From Gracilaria gracilis (Eukaryota > Rhodophyta > Florideophyceae > Gracilariales > Gracilariaceae), in NCBI GenBank assembly GCA_030374805.1, contig JARGSG010000237.1, positions 1-64,000 on the forward strand: 64,000 nucleotides of DNA, written 5' to 3'. The notes beneath the pieces are model-generated. The model was not told the DNA's origin and made no database searches. It worked only from the letters and a program-made list of their open reading frames with translations. The position numbers and the translations under genes were made by a program. Of this stretch, positions 53,001-62,727 are shown in pieces; the stretch's first letter is position 1; every line of letters starts with the position of its first letter.

Positions 53001-53133
53001 CGCGTCGGGACAGCGCGCGCGTGGACGGTGGGGCGCGTTGGCGCGGCGGCGTGTGGCACGCGGCGCATCGCGCGCGCGGCAGGCCGCACGGCAGGCTGGA
53101 CGGCACGAAGACGACGTTCGCGCTGCTCGCCAT
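50021..53133 (-). CDS. Plastid ABC1K (UbiB/ADCK) atypical kinase
   Basis: Exon 1 runs from ATG 53,133 to 51,699, a probable 18-nt exon 2 is 51,533-51,516, and exon 3 runs from about 51,433 to 50,021. The N-terminus looks like a bipartite thylakoid-lumen leader: a Ser/Arg/Pro-rich stretch, then ALSRRALL followed by an Ala-rich hydrophobic core and ARAE (residues about 40-70). ABC1 landmarks are the KxGQ motif (IKFGQ, near residue 265), the Ala-rich loop GASLGMVFKA, the VAVKVQRP lysine strand, EELDYTTE, a catalytic-loop HAD.H.GN spanning the introns, and YLAYIDFGL. The long C-terminal part (LEGLALNADPRF...WNRIGQL) matches plant ABC1K3-type proteins, which regulate prenylquinone metabolism at thylakoids/plastoglobules. 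The C-terminal 130 residues are disordered. Divergent from the 162-aa gene. Confidence 0.9.
51516..51533 (-). other. Probable 18-nt microexon of the ABC1K gene
   Basis: Exon 1 ends after TACATGCATGCCG, immediately before GTACGG (51,698). On the minus strand, 51,533-51,516 is flanked by CGACAG before and GTAAGT after. Joined in phase to the last G of exon 1 it reads Asp-Met-His-Asn-Gly-Asn, which restores the D-x-H-x-G-N catalytic-loop pattern (DPHPGN in most ABC1 kinases) otherwise missing from the gene. The two introns are about 165 and 80 nt. Confidence 0.7.
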
Positions 53134-53485
53134 ACGCAAGCGACGTTGCTCCAGGACGAAGACGACGAAGACGACGACGACGTCCGCTCACACGCCGCGC
53201 GCCGTCGCGGAGCGTCAGCGTCAACGTTAACGTCAACGTCAGCGGACGTGATTGTCGGGCGCGACCGCGACCGCGCAGCCGCGCAGATCTCATCATCGTC
53301 GAGATGGGGCGCTGCTCCGACCGCTCCGCCACAGCCGCCACGGCGCGCGCCACGTGGCAGGATGCACACGTAAGACACGCGGGGGGGTGGGTTGTGCAAG
53401 TGCAGCGCGCGCGCGCGCCGTCTTGAGCGGCTGCAGTGGCAGCAGCAGGTGGCGCGATGGTCGACGGCGTCAGCGCGCTGCCGCG
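53134..53485. promoter_or_regulatory. Divergent GC-rich promoter region
   Basis: 352 bp separate the ATGs of the ABC1K gene (minus) and the 162-aa gene (plus). It contains GAC/GACGAA repeats and a near-palindromic GTCAAC repeat cluster at about 53,205-53,240. No TATA box is evident. Confidence 0.45.
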
Positions 53486-53974
53486 ATGGCTGAGGAGGAG
53501 GAGTACGCCGCGCCATTCGAGCCGGAGCTCATCGCCGCGTCCAAGCGCGGCTCCGTTCGGTCGTTCTGCGTGTCGCCCACCAACGGCCGCCTGGAGTGGA
53601 TCCAGGCCAAGATCACGCCGCGCCACCTCAACGACGGCACGCCGCTCGCGGACGACATTGCAAAGTTCCTGCTGGCGGGTGACAAGAACCCGTTCGACAA
53701 GCCCGCGCTCATCGTCCATCAGTCGCTGGGCGGCATTGGCGAAGAGGTGTACAACGCCTTTCTGGAGGGCCGCTCGTTTGACCGCGATACGTACGACAAT
53801 GAAGTGGAAAGTACAGTGTACTACGCTCTCAAGGACGCCCATGACGCCGCCGAGGCCGTTGTCACCGTCAAGTTCATCTTCCGCGATGACGTCGTCACCA
53901 GACCTTACAAGCTGGCGTATCAAGTGCAACTGCCCAACGGCGACATGATAGAGAACGAACTAGTTAACGTGTAG
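53486..53974 (+). CDS. Conserved-looking 162-aa cytosolic protein, unrecognised
   Basis: ATG 53,486 follows GCCGCG and starts MAEEEEYAAPFEPELIAASK; the open frame upstream is antisense to ABC1K regulatory sequence and is probably not coding. There is no signal peptide or TM segment. The composition is that of a compact alpha/beta protein, with SFCVSPTNGRLEWIQAKITP, a PALIVHQSLGGIGEEVYNAF helix region and a C-terminal YQVQLPNGDMIENELV strand pair. It ends at TAG 53,972-53,974. Its codon use (GC-rich third positions) matches the neighbouring host genes, so I take it as real. Function unknown. Confidence 0.7.
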   Translation: MAEEEEYAAPFEPELIAASKRGSVRSFCVSPTNGRLEWIQAKITPRHLNDGTPLADDIAKFLLAGDKNPFDKPALIVHQSLGGIGEEVYNAFLEGRSFDRDTYDNEVESTVYYALKDAHDAAEAVVTVKFIFRDDVVTRPYKLAYQVQLPNGDMIENELVNV

Positions 53975-54146
53975 CACGCCACTAAATTCTTCACTTTGTA
54001 CCATGGCCCGAGTGTGTGTACGCCTTTGTTCCGCAAAGCTCGTCGTCGTCATCCCTGCTCACGCACCCGCAACCCGCACCCGCAACCCGCACCCGCACCC
54101 GCACCCACACCCGCCATGCACACTCTCTCCCACCCGCACACACGCC

Positions 54147-55661
54147 ATGTCATCGCCGTCGTCGCGTCCGCACCGCCCCGTCTCGACCGCCGCCATGTCT
54201 GCGTCGCTCAAGCGCGTGAAAAAGCCAACCTTTCAACTGCCCACCTCCTTCGTGTCGGCGCTCATCATCGTCGCGCTCTTCCCGTACCCGTCCGCCGTGC
54301 CGCGCAAGTCGCTGTTCCGGCTGGACGCGCCGCTGCAGCGCCGCACGCTGCACCTGCCGTTCGCGCGCAGCTGTTCGCCGGCCGCACGCGCCCGCTTTGA
54401 TTCGCGCTTCTCGCGCGCGCAGCGGCCGCTACTGCCGCTGCACGTGCGCAACCTGAGCGAGTCGCACAACCGCGTGTTCATGTCGTCGCTGCCGCTCGAG
54501 GTGGGCGACGGGCTGGGGCACCGCACATGTCTCATCAACTACGAGCTGTTCATGGCCGTGTCGCTGCGTCTCACATACAGCCACCGCGTGAGCACGTACG
54601 GCTCGCTCAGCGTGGCGGACAAGCTGGCCGTGGAGAAGCTGTTCGGCTGGGGCGACGGCGAGCTCAAGCGCGACCACGTGCTCGCGCAAGGCTGTCTGCA
54701 GGTGGCGCACGTGAACGACAGCTGCGAGATTGCGGCGCCCAACGTGGTGTGCAAGCGCGTCAAGCCGCGGCGGCGCGGCGGGCTGTTCGATCAGACGGTG
54801 ATCATCCCCGATCACGTGGCGGACTGCCTGCTGGTAAACGGCGCGGACGGCGAGCAACAATGCGCCTCGCTGTTCCACAGCTTCGTGTCAGCGTACAGCG
54901 AACCCAACACGCTGTTTCAAATGCGTCCCAATCGCTGCTTCCGCGAGTACCTGTACACCAACCTGAGCCGCACGCGCGACTGGTTTGCGCACAAGTACTG
55001 GCGACGCGGCGGCGACGGCGGCGAACAGCGCGAGCGCGCGGCGCTGGACGGCGAGCGGCTGCACATTGCGCTGCACGTGCGACGCGGCGACTTCTTCAAC
55101 TACTCGCAGCGCGTACTGCTGCCCGACGCGACGTACGTGGACGTGGCCGGGCGCGTGCGCATGGCGCTGGACGACGTGCTGGGCGCGCAGCCGCCGCTGA
55201 CGGTGCACATGTTCTCGGAGGGCGTGTCGAGCAAGGGGCAGCGCGTGAAGGACAACCACGACACGTCCAAGATGGACAAGCTGTACATGGACGAGCGCGG
55301 GGAGATTCGCGACGACGCGCACTGGCAGCGGCTGTTTGACGGCCATCGACGCTGGAAGAGACGCGCCAACGTGAGGGTGCAGACGCACGTGGCGACGGAT
55401 ACGATCTCGGCGGTGCGGCTGATGATGGAGTGCGACTTTTTCATCGGCAGCATTTCCGGGCTGTCCATGCAGGTGGTGCGTCACATGGGCAGGGCGCTGA
55501 TGCTGCTGCCGCTGCACGAAGCAGAGCTGGTGCAAGGTGAGCTAGTAGTGCCGTTCGACTACGCGCGGCACGGGTTTGAGAGCTTTTTACAGGAGGACGA
55601 GCTGTACACTATGGTAAGTAAGACGGTGAGACGCAACCGGCTGGCGTGCTCGGCTTGGTAG
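54147..55661 (+). CDS. Fucosyltransferase-like type II membrane glycosyltransferase
   Basis: I choose ATG 54,147 (504 residues). The frame is open from ATG 54,003, but that part is an ACCCGC-type tandem repeat more like leader sequence, and ATG 54,195 is also possible. A short cytosolic N-terminus is followed by a signal anchor (FVSALIIVALFPYPSAV, about residues 30-48). The catalytic part holds GDGLGHRTCLINYELFMAVSL, a donor-fold start as in fucosyltransferases, and LHIALHVRRGDFF (about 303-315), the HxRxxD-type motif of GT11/GT23/POFUT enzymes. FFIGSISGLSMQVVRHM near the end fits the second nucleotide-sugar lobe. A Golgi location is expected. The exact sugar is uncertain. It ends TAG with TGA one codon later. 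Confidence 0.6.
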   Translation: MSSPSSRPHRPVSTAAMSASLKRVKKPTFQLPTSFVSALIIVALFPYPSAVPRKSLFRLDAPLQRRTLHLPFARSCSPAARARFDSRFSRAQRPLLPLHVRNLSESHNRVFMSSLPLEVGDGLGHRTCLINYELFMAVSLRLTYSHRVSTYGSLSVADKLAVEKLFGWGDGELKRDHVLAQGCLQVAHVNDSCEIAAPNVVCKRVKPRRRGGLFDQTVIIPDHVADCLLVNGADGEQQCASLFHSFVSAYSEPNTLFQMRPNRCFREYLYTNLSRTRDWFAHKYWRRGGDGGEQRERAALDGERLHIALHVRRGDFFNYSQRVLLPDATYVDVAGRVRMALDDVLGAQPPLTVHMFSEGVSSKGQRVKDNHDTSKMDKLYMDERGEIRDDAHWQRLFDGHRRWKRRANVRVQTHVATDTISAVRLMMECDFFIGSISGLSMQVVRHMGRALMLLPLHEAELVQGELVVPFDYARHGFESFLQEDELYTMVSKTVRRNRLACSAW

Positions 55662-55731
55662 TGGTGAGCCACGACGGCAGTAGTAATGAACAAAATGTTG
55701 GCAAACAAGTTAGACGCGCACACACAGACAG

Positions 55732-56080
55732 TTAGGCGAGCGAGAAGCAGCGCGCGCGCGGGCCGGACGGGTAGCCGTACGGCGGCGGCGGCTGGTACGC
55801 CGGCGGCGGCGGCTGGTACGCGGACGGCGGCAGCGGCGGCGCAGGCGGCGGCGGCGGCGGGCGCGTCGGCAGCGGCAGCGGCAGCACGCCGTACGCCGGC
55901 GCCAGAAAGGCGTGCAGCGGCGACGGCGGCGGCACGCCGCACGCCGCGTGCAGCGGCACGTACGTGTCGTGAAGCGGCGCGTTTTGCGGCTGCCGCTGCT
56001 GCCGCTGCTGCTGCGGCGGCGGCGGCTGCGGCGGCGGCGGGATGTGCAGCAGCGGCGGGAGGTACAGCGGCGGCGCGGGC

Positions 56081-56112
<32 letters not shown>

Positions 56113-56298
56113 GCGCGTGGGCGGCGCCAGCATGCCGTACGCGGGTTGCGGCGAGAAGTGGCGCGCGTACGCCGCCATGAACGGCGGCGGCGCGCAGGGC
56201 GCGGGCCGCAGCGGCGGCGGTGGCGGCGGCGGCGATGGCGGCGGCGCCGTGGCGTGCAGCACGGGGTCGTCGTGGTACGGCGACGGGTACAGCGACAT
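55732..56298 (-). CDS. Proline-rich low-complexity protein
   Basis: 188 residues from ATG 56,298: MSLYPSPYHDDPVLHATAPP, followed by long Pro runs, Tyr/Pro motifs (AYQPPPPAYQPPPPYGYP) and no globular domain. The YQPPPP repeats resemble proline-rich tails of trafficking or cell-wall proteins. Other frames over the same region give only Ala or Arg polymers and are spurious. Stop TAA. Confidence 0.5.
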
Positions 56299-56317
56299 GG
56301 CGGCGAGCGTGTAGTGG

Positions 56318-56366
56318 AGGGAGGAGGGAGGAGGGAGGAGGGAGGAGGGAGGAGGAGGGAGGCGGT
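56318..56366. repeat. GGAGGGA purine tract
   Basis: Tandem 7-bp GGAGGGA-type units on the plus strand, just upstream of the proline-rich gene on the minus strand. It could form triplex or G-quadruplex structures. Confidence 0.75.
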
Positions 56367-56876
56367 CGGTCGGGGGACGCCGCGCGATGGTTGATATGAT
56401 ACCAACGAACTTTCACCTCACGAGCACGCAGCGGCGAAGCGCGCGGTGCAGCGCCTTTTGAACGGCTGCGCAGAGCGCGGTGCTGCAGCGTGCGCGCGCA
56501 TTGCTGGAGGGGGGGAGTGGGGGGTTGCGCGCTTTCCGCGGCGACGTCGCGGCCTTGCTGGCCGGCCGCGTGCGGGCGTGTTGGCGACGTGTTGAGGAGC
56601 GCCACTTGGCTGCGCAACTGGCTGAGAGCAGAGCGGCCGCGTCTGTTTGCGGCTGCGGCCGCGACAGCCACGCCACCGCTGGCCGCTGGTCGTCGTCTGC
56701 TGCTGCTGCTCCGCGGCAACGGCGCACGCAGCCACGCGGGTGTGTACGCGGCCACGCACACACGCGCTGGCTGCTGCGCCGTGCATCGCAAGTTGCATGT
56801 GTCTCAAGTACTGTATATAGTCTCAAGCGCGTGCGCAACCGTTTTACAACAATTACCACCAGCTACGCAGCGTCGC

Positions 56877-56877
<1 letters not shown>

Positions 56878-56912
<35 letters not shown>
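56878..56912. repeat. (AAC)n microsatellite
   Basis: About 11 AAC units immediately downstream of the acyl-CoA synthetase stop codon at 56,921. Confidence 0.9.
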
Positions 56913-56914
<2 letters not shown>

Positions 56915-56920
56915 CTGAAG

Positions 56921-58912
56921 TTACTGATGCAGCTCGTACAGCGCGTCCAGCTGCGCGCCGTACCTGGCCTTCAGCTGCGGCCGCTTCAGCTTGAAGCTGG
57001 GCGTCATCAAGTCGTTGTCCACAGTAAAGCCCTGCCCCAGTTCGTTCAGACCGCTGGCCTCGATCACCACGTCCTTGATCGTCTCGTACTTCTTGAACTG
57101 GCTTTTCTCTCTCATCTCCGCCAGCTGCGCCAACAGCTCCTTCTTGAACTTGGGCGCCGCCGCAATGCTCTCCACTGTCTGCAGGCTGTGTTTCTCGCCC
57201 CACTCCTTGGCCGCTGCCACGTCCGGCACAACCACCGCCAGCAGCGTCGCGTGCAGCGAGTTGCCGTACACCCACACCTGTCCCACCAGCTTTGCCTTTG
57301 CGTACTCCTGCTCCAGGTTTTCCGGCGACACGTACTCGCCCTGCGACAGTTTGAACAGGTTCTTCGCCCGGTCAATGATCTGCAGGCTCCCGTCCTCCAG
57401 CCACTGTCCAACGTCCCCCGTGCGGAAGAACCCATCCTCGTCAAACGCCTTTGCAGTAGCCTCCGCATTCTTATGATATCCATCAAACACAATGTCCCCC
57501 TTCACGCAAACTTCCCCGCGCGGGTACGGCCTGTCGCTACTCAGGTACCCCATATCAGGCAGGTCACGTAGCTTAACCTGCACACCGGGCAGAGGGCCGC
57601 CCACCGTGCCGGACTTGGAGTTTCCAGGGATGGAGCAATTCATCCCGCCCACCGTCTCAGTCAGCCCGTAGCCCTGCGTGATGGGGCACATCAAGCACAC
57701 CTTGAGAAAGTCATTCGTCTGCCCGGACATGGGCGCCGACCCGGTGATTGCGAACCGGCATCGCGGCAGAATCTTTCCGCGCACCTTCTTGAACACCAGC
57801 GCGTCCCAAAACCCGGAGCGCTGCAGTTCGCCAGGCTCTTCCTCCGCCTTCACCTGCCTGGAGTACGCCCAATGGAACAGCGTTCTCTGGATGAACGAAG
57901 CCTTCTCCACGTTCTCCTCGATTCGCTGCTGGAAACGAGCGTATACGCGCGGCACGCCGGCGAACACCGTAGGCTTGAGCGCTTCCAAGTCGGACAGAAT
58001 CAGCTTGATGTTTCCGGAATAGAACCCGATGCAGCCTCCCGCCGCGATGAACAGCGCCTCGGCTTGCTGTTCAAAAATGTGCGACAGCGGCAGGTAGCTC
58101 AGATACACGTCATTGCTGAGGAAAGGATATCCCCATTTCTTGAAGAACATGTTTGCAGAAGCCACGGAAGCTACGAGCGCGCGGTGTGCCAACTCGACAC
58201 CCTTCGGGTTTCCAGTCGTTCCAGACGTGTACATGATCACCGAGGTGTCGCTCAGAGTGACCTCTGCAGCGGACGCCGCGCCGGTGCTCGCCGCTTCTTT
58301 TCCCTTCTCCATGAGCTCCATCATGGATATGGTGTTCTCCGCCGACTTTACGCATTCATTTATTTCGGCGTCTTCAGTGATGTCCCTTGTACCCGCGACA
58401 ATGACAGTGTTGATCGAAGGGCACTTTTCGGCCAGTCTCACCTCCTGGAGCTTTGCAAAGTTGGCTGGTGACACCACAATTGCTTTCAAGTTGGAGTGGT
58501 TGGAAACGTACTCCAGGATGTTGGGACCCAACGTATCGTAGATGGGCACCACAATGAGGCCGGCCGACATGACAGCGTACTGCATCATGACCCATTGCGG
58601 ACAATTCTGAGCGTAGAAGCCGACGGTGTCGCCCTTGGTGAGACCCATGGACAGCAACGCGTCGCGCGCCGTTCGGACATGTTGTGCAGCGGTTTCATAC
58701 GTCCACCATATGTAGGGCGACTCGGTGTCGTCCCGCCAACCCAGACAGGGCGACTGCGCGTTTTGCTCCGCAGATCGGAAGAACACTTGGTGAAGAGACT
58801 GCACTGGAGGGGCGTCCTGGTGTGGACGACTGGCATCATAGTCCTTCGCCCAGCCGCAGGTGCGAATGTTTCCCTCTCCAACTGGCGACGAAACCTGATC
58901 AGGATCGAGCAT
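56921..58912 (-). CDS. Long-chain acyl-CoA synthetase (LACS)
   Basis: 663 residues, single exon, ATG 58,912, TAA stop. The AMP-binding motif is VIMYTSGTTGNPKG (about 225-238), followed by YLPLSHIFEQ (LACS linker-type block), then ITQGYGLTETVGG (about 410-422), FRTGDVGQW (about 497-505) and IDRAKNLFKLSQGEYVSPENLE, which carries the fatty-acyl-CoA synthetase signature. Length and motif set fit eukaryotic long-chain synthetases, which activate C16-C20 fatty acids with ATP and CoA. There is no transit peptide or TM helix at the N-terminus, so an ER-peripheral or cytosolic location is likely; a peroxisomal signal is not seen (C-terminal LHQ). Confidence 0.95.
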   Translation of the reverse strand: MLDPDQVSSPVGEGNIRTCGWAKDYDASRPHQDAPPVQSLHQVFFRSAEQNAQSPCLGWRDDTESPYIWWTYETAAQHVRTARDALLSMGLTKGDTVGFYAQNCPQWVMMQYAVMSAGLIVVPIYDTLGPNILEYVSNHSNLKAIVVSPANFAKLQEVRLAEKCPSINTVIVAGTRDITEDAEINECVKSAENTISMMELMEKGKEAASTGAASAAEVTLSDTSVIMYTSGTTGNPKGVELAHRALVASVASANMFFKKWGYPFLSNDVYLSYLPLSHIFEQQAEALFIAAGGCIGFYSGNIKLILSDLEALKPTVFAGVPRVYARFQQRIEENVEKASFIQRTLFHWAYSRQVKAEEEPGELQRSGFWDALVFKKVRGKILPRCRFAITGSAPMSGQTNDFLKVCLMCPITQGYGLTETVGGMNCSIPGNSKSGTVGGPLPGVQVKLRDLPDMGYLSSDRPYPRGEVCVKGDIVFDGYHKNAEATAKAFDEDGFFRTGDVGQWLEDGSLQIIDRAKNLFKLSQGEYVSPENLEQEYAKAKLVGQVWVYGNSLHATLLAVVVPDVAAAKEWGEKHSLQTVESIAAAPKFKKELLAQLAEMREKSQFKKYETIKDVVIEASGLNELGQGFTVDNDLMTPSFKLKRPQLKARYGAQLDALYELHQ

Positions 58913-60411
58913 TTTCGGGAGAGTCGGAGAGCCGTAAAGTCACGAATGAGCCGGTGCCGAATGAGCCGGTGCCGGTGGACTGGCGTAGCAGGCGATCGAA
59001 CAGGGAGTGGAAGCAGTTGGCGTATCTATGCAGAATCTGCAGTAGATCAAGCCTCGAAAATAACGGAATGCGTTTCAGTGATCAAATTTCAATAAACAAC
59101 GGATAGATAACAGATAATCGTGTAAGTTGGCGCGGTAAAAAGCGGCCCGGAAGCTGTATTGAAGGTTGAGGCCTGGCCTGCCCGCACGAGAGAGCGCTGT
59201 CGAGAAGGCTTCATGTAGCTTTTGTCGGTTGCACTCCGACTTTTTTCTAGTGTCGTCAACCCAAACTTCTCTCTGCTCTCGCTCGCGGGACTCCTGCCAC
59301 GAATAGTCTGTAGAATATCTCTCTTCACGTTATGGATCGTCAAACATAGCCAAAACTTTGAAGCTTCTCTCTCTCTCTCCAGGAAATTACAAGATAGCAT
59401 TTCCGGAACTTATACTGTAAAGAATTACGTCACTAAAATTCTGGAGACCCCTACTTGACATGTCTTACAAGAAAATGACGCACCGTCCACCAACGCCAGC
59501 AGAGTCCAGGGAGCAACGGTGAAGACAGCTTTTGAATATTTTTCTATCAGTTTTTCGAAGGCTTTTCTTTCTTCTTCATCTACCTTCGTAACCTTATCTA
59601 CAAAAACTTCCTTCTGTTCGAAGCTATGATGCTCGTGGTACATCCTACGGCCCAATGCGAAACCGTGGTGCGTTTTCCAAATTTCGCGAACAGTGTACGC
59701 AAAACACACCTAATCATACATACGAGTTTGAAGCACCACCGCCAATCACAACACTTTCAGAACAGGTTAGTCCAAGAAGAACAAGAAGAAGAAGCGCCGC
59801 CAAGACATCGTCCAAGCTCAATGAACTTCTGAAGCCTAATGAAATCAATAGTCATAATTTTGTTTCCATCGTACAGTTTGAACTTTTTCACACACCAACC
59901 AAAAATTCTCAACTTCCTGCATGAATATGAATCAGATGGCTTTGGTTTAACTGCAACAACAAAGCAACTATCTATGTATTGCCTAGAATCATTAAATCTT
60001 CATATCAAAATCTGGGCTTCGAAGAAGGTATTAGCATGATGCATAAGAAGCCTCAGAATGCGATAAAATAACTAATAAAGTATATGCATATGCGTATGAA
60101 TCTCTATCCTGCACTTGTACTTGTTTGGCCTTAAGCAAGCAAAACAAAACATTCTTTCTGTACAAAGACAGATACCGTATACTGTAGCTTACCATTTTCT
60201 CACCTTGTGGCCAACGCTCCCCAATGTCAAACGCGCAAAAGCTGGTATTGAAACACTCAATGTTCCTATATCTACTCATAATCTTCTGCTATCTTCTCCT
60301 ATATGGCTGCTCTACCATCACTCGTAGCGCGCTGCTTTCCTACATAAATCCCACCCCATCTATCTTTCACCACTCATCTCGCAACCCCAAAACTTCCTTT
60401 CTGAAAAAAAA
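58913..60411. other. Intergenic region with one candidate exon
   Basis: Mostly AT-rich without clear genes. The minus-strand stretch 59,709-59,468 reads like folded protein (REIWKTHHGFALGRRMYHEH, then an acidic helix and AVFTVAPWTLLALV). It is bounded by GATTAG before and TTCTT|GTAAGA after, which suggest splice sites. The rest of such a gene was not found. Confidence 0.35.
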
Positions 60412-60672
60412 ATGTTCCCACTCATCAACCCCACATCCCTCCAACCCGAACAAACTCACACTTCGGTGGTCATGTTGTGCATGTTGTACGTGCTGCTCGC
60501 CGCTTCTGTTTCTGCAATGCTGCTCATGATGTATGAACTCGTCTTCTCTATCATTATTATCCTACGTGTGTGGTATATCCAAACCTTTCTACCTCCCCTT
60601 CCCTTGCTATGCAATTCACGGCGTACACAGCACTACCAAGAAGCACCAGCTTTGCCTCTACCCTTCTGGTAA
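60412..60672 (+). CDS. Small putative membrane protein
   Basis: 86 residues from ATG 60,412 with one strong hydrophobic region of about 40 residues that could form two helices (VVMLCMLYVLLAASVSAMLL and YELVFSIIIILRVWYI). No family is recognised. The flanks are AT-rich, so a chance hydrophobic frame is possible. Confidence 0.3.
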   Translation: MFPLINPTSLQPEQTHTSVVMLCMLYVLLAASVSAMLLMMYELVFSIIIILRVWYIQTFLPPLPLLCNSRRTQHYQEAPALPLPFW

Positions 60673-60897
60673 ATCATAGTAAATCGATACTCTTCGTGTA
60701 TTTCACCCAAACACCATCGCCACCCTTCGTCCTGTATAATAGCTGCTCAACTGTAGATATACCTTTGAAACTAACATATCTGCGGCTGGAGCTAGCTAGA
60801 AGTTAGTTTTAGTAGATAGATACAGCTTGGACACTGTAATGTTTCATTACAAGATGCAGTTTTTACTATTTTCTATTCGACACGTTTTGTCGAATAT

Positions 60898-62010
60898 CTA
60901 CCTTCCTCGGGAGGGCATTGTGGTGCATAGGGCCAATGTGGTGCACTTATCCCCATTGTAAGTTTTTAGTCACAAAAGATCTAGCTAGCCTTTCAGTCGG
61001 TAAAAGACCACTTTCCTGCCTTCCCTTAGACTTTTTCTAAAGCTCCAGTACAATTCCAAGTAGACCAAAACTCGTTATCGTCGCCAATCTCTGTAAACGG
61101 GCAGATACATCACATTATGCTCTTTATATCAATCATTCTATGTAATTCTGTCGTGAAGCTTGCAATGAGCTTCTATGCGCTTTTTTACACCTTAGAAACC
61201 CAAACGTAGCCCCCTGACAATTATGAGACTTCCTCCGACACCATAACCCTGCAACCACCATGGTTACAATTAGAATGCGCTTCCAGACGCTGTAACGATA
61301 ACGCAGACATGAACGGGAAGATAAGACTCTCCAGAAACGTCAACTGCGACAGGGAGACAAAACTATGTGACTAAACTGGTTGGAAATACTTTGCAAGCAT
61401 CCAATTTGAGGTTGTCGTTATCGGCAGTTGACATTAAGAGGACAGCGTTTGAGTCGGAAACCAAAGCGGTTGAGCTCACGGACGATGGTGTAATTGTGAA
61501 TGGTGAGATAGAGAACGTCAGTGTGTCACGTGGAATGTTAACTGGTCATAAAAGTCGAAAGAATGACAAGAAAGTCAATGTACGCAAGACTTTGGATAAA
61601 CGTGCAGGCCCACAACGCAATGAAGAAGATAAGAACGCGACCAAGAGCTTGTTGCAGCTTTGTGGTAACATCGCAGATGTAGTTTACTTGCGAAACGGCG
61701 CACCTAATAATGCTGTGAAACATCCATCGGGTTTGAAACGTTAGGGGTGGTGACGGTGAATGCGGAGGCGGAATAAGGCAATGCACCACATTACCCTCGT
61801 TTTTACCGAAATGGTATGTGCGGAAGGTTCGAGGATCGAACGGCCGCCGTCGTGGCGAGCGGTGTCCCTGCGAACTCGTACTCTTCTCCATTCTCACACA
61901 TCACAAGAGCCCTCATTGGGCTAGAATTGTTTTTAAAATAAAGGCTTTTGCTTCATGTTTCCGGCTGTCGAAGAAAAGAGTGCACCACAATGCCCTCCCG
62001 GGGAAGGTAG
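60898..62010. mobile_element. DNA element with 30-bp terminal inverted repeats
   Basis: The left end 60,898-60,927 and right end 61,981-62,010 are reverse complements with one mismatch (CTACCTTCC[T/C]CGGGAGGGCATTG...). The terminal core ATTGTGGTGCA recurs just inside each end (60,934-60,944 and, inverted, 61,783-61,793). The total is 1,113 bp. A target duplication is not obvious. The only ORF inside is the 125-codon frame at 61,367-61,744. The superfamily is undetermined. Confidence 0.75.
61367..61744 (+). CDS. Hypothetical ORF inside the inverted-repeat element
   Basis: A 125-codon frame without a good N-terminal ATG (it starts at GTG after an in-frame open stretch). It contains VELTDDGVIVNGEIENVSVS and a Lys/Arg-rich middle. 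It is not recognised as a transposase. It may be an exon, or a remnant of a carried gene. Confidence 0.35.
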   Translation: MTKLVGNTLQASNLRLSLSAVDIKRTAFESETKAVELTDDGVIVNGEIENVSVSRGMLTGHKSRKNDKKVNVRKTLDKRAGPQRNEEDKNATKSLLQLCGNIADVVYLRNGAPNNAVKHPSGLKR

Positions 62011-62190
62011 TTGATAGTAAAGCCGGAGATTGTCAAGGTGCAGGCTGGTGGCCCACGACAAGACGGCTAAGTTTCTCGAAGCGTTGTTGCCGCAGAGATA
62101 CTCTTCTAGTATTTCCCGACATGCCACATGAAAAGTGCCACCATCACGATTGTATGGTGACCGTCGCATCCGTTCAGGTTGTCAACTGTC

Positions 62191-62727
62191 ATGACACACA
62201 TTATGGTGTGGCGCGGGGAGCTTCCCGAAGATAGTCTGAGGGGGTTTTGGCACCACGGGATCCGCTTAAGTGATGGTTCAGTTATTCACTACACAGGCAT
62301 GAATGGCCCCAAAACTTTGCATAACGCTCGTGTTCTGCATACCGAAATGGACGAGTTTATCTCTGAACATGACCGCGCAGTACATGTCGTCCGTTATCCA
62401 TCGTCGTTAAGACGGTTTTCAGAAGAGCAAGTTGAAACAAGAGCTAGAAACAGTCTTGGGACGCGGGGATATCATCTCCTGTTTCAGAACTGTGAGAATT
62501 TTGCGAGGTGGTGCGTTACGGGTCGATCTTCTTCGTGTCAGGCCCAGGGCGCTTTTATTGGGATTGCCGGTGCTCTGGTTTGTGTGGGGCTAGGAGGTGG
62601 TCTTCTGGGCTCTATACTCACCGCAGTCGTGGCGCAGAAGGCATGGGACAACGCTCGGAACCGAAGTGATACACGAGCGGGTGTAGCAGGCGAAGATAGT
62701 GACGATGATGACGTATCCCCTCACTAA
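62191..62727 (+). CDS. LRAT-domain (NlpC/P60-like) protein with C-terminal TM
   Basis: 178 residues from ATG 62,191. The LRAT fold motifs are all present: WHHGIRLSDGSVIHYTG with the catalytic-type histidines near residues 22-36, and YHLLFQNCENFARWC with the NCE cysteine near residue 100. A Gly-rich hydrophobic segment (FIGIAGALVCVGLGGGLLGS) follows as a membrane anchor, as in LRAT/PLAAT proteins, then an acidic tail. Family members are thiol acyltransferases or phospholipases acting on phospholipids at membranes. The gene is convergent with the ABHD12-like hydrolase, 166 bp apart. The two could share lipid metabolism, but this is inference. Confidence 0.85.
   Translation: MTHIMVWRGELPEDSLRGFWHHGIRLSDGSVIHYTGMNGPKTLHNARVLHTEMDEFISEHDRAVHVVRYPSSLRRFSEEQVETRARNSLGTRGYHLLFQNCENFARWCVTGRSSSCQAQGAFIGIAGALVCVGLGGGLLGSILTAVVAQKAWDNARNRSDTRAGVAGEDSDDDDVSPH

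Noticed and set aside
51526-53373. 615-codon plus-strand open frame
   Set aside because: It is antisense to the ABC1K gene, has no domain, and results from the GC-rich codon bias of the real gene.
55559-56791. 410-codon minus-strand frame rich in Ala and Arg
   Set aside because: It is low-complexity translation of GCC/CGG-rich DNA overlapping the better-supported proline-rich and neighbouring genes.
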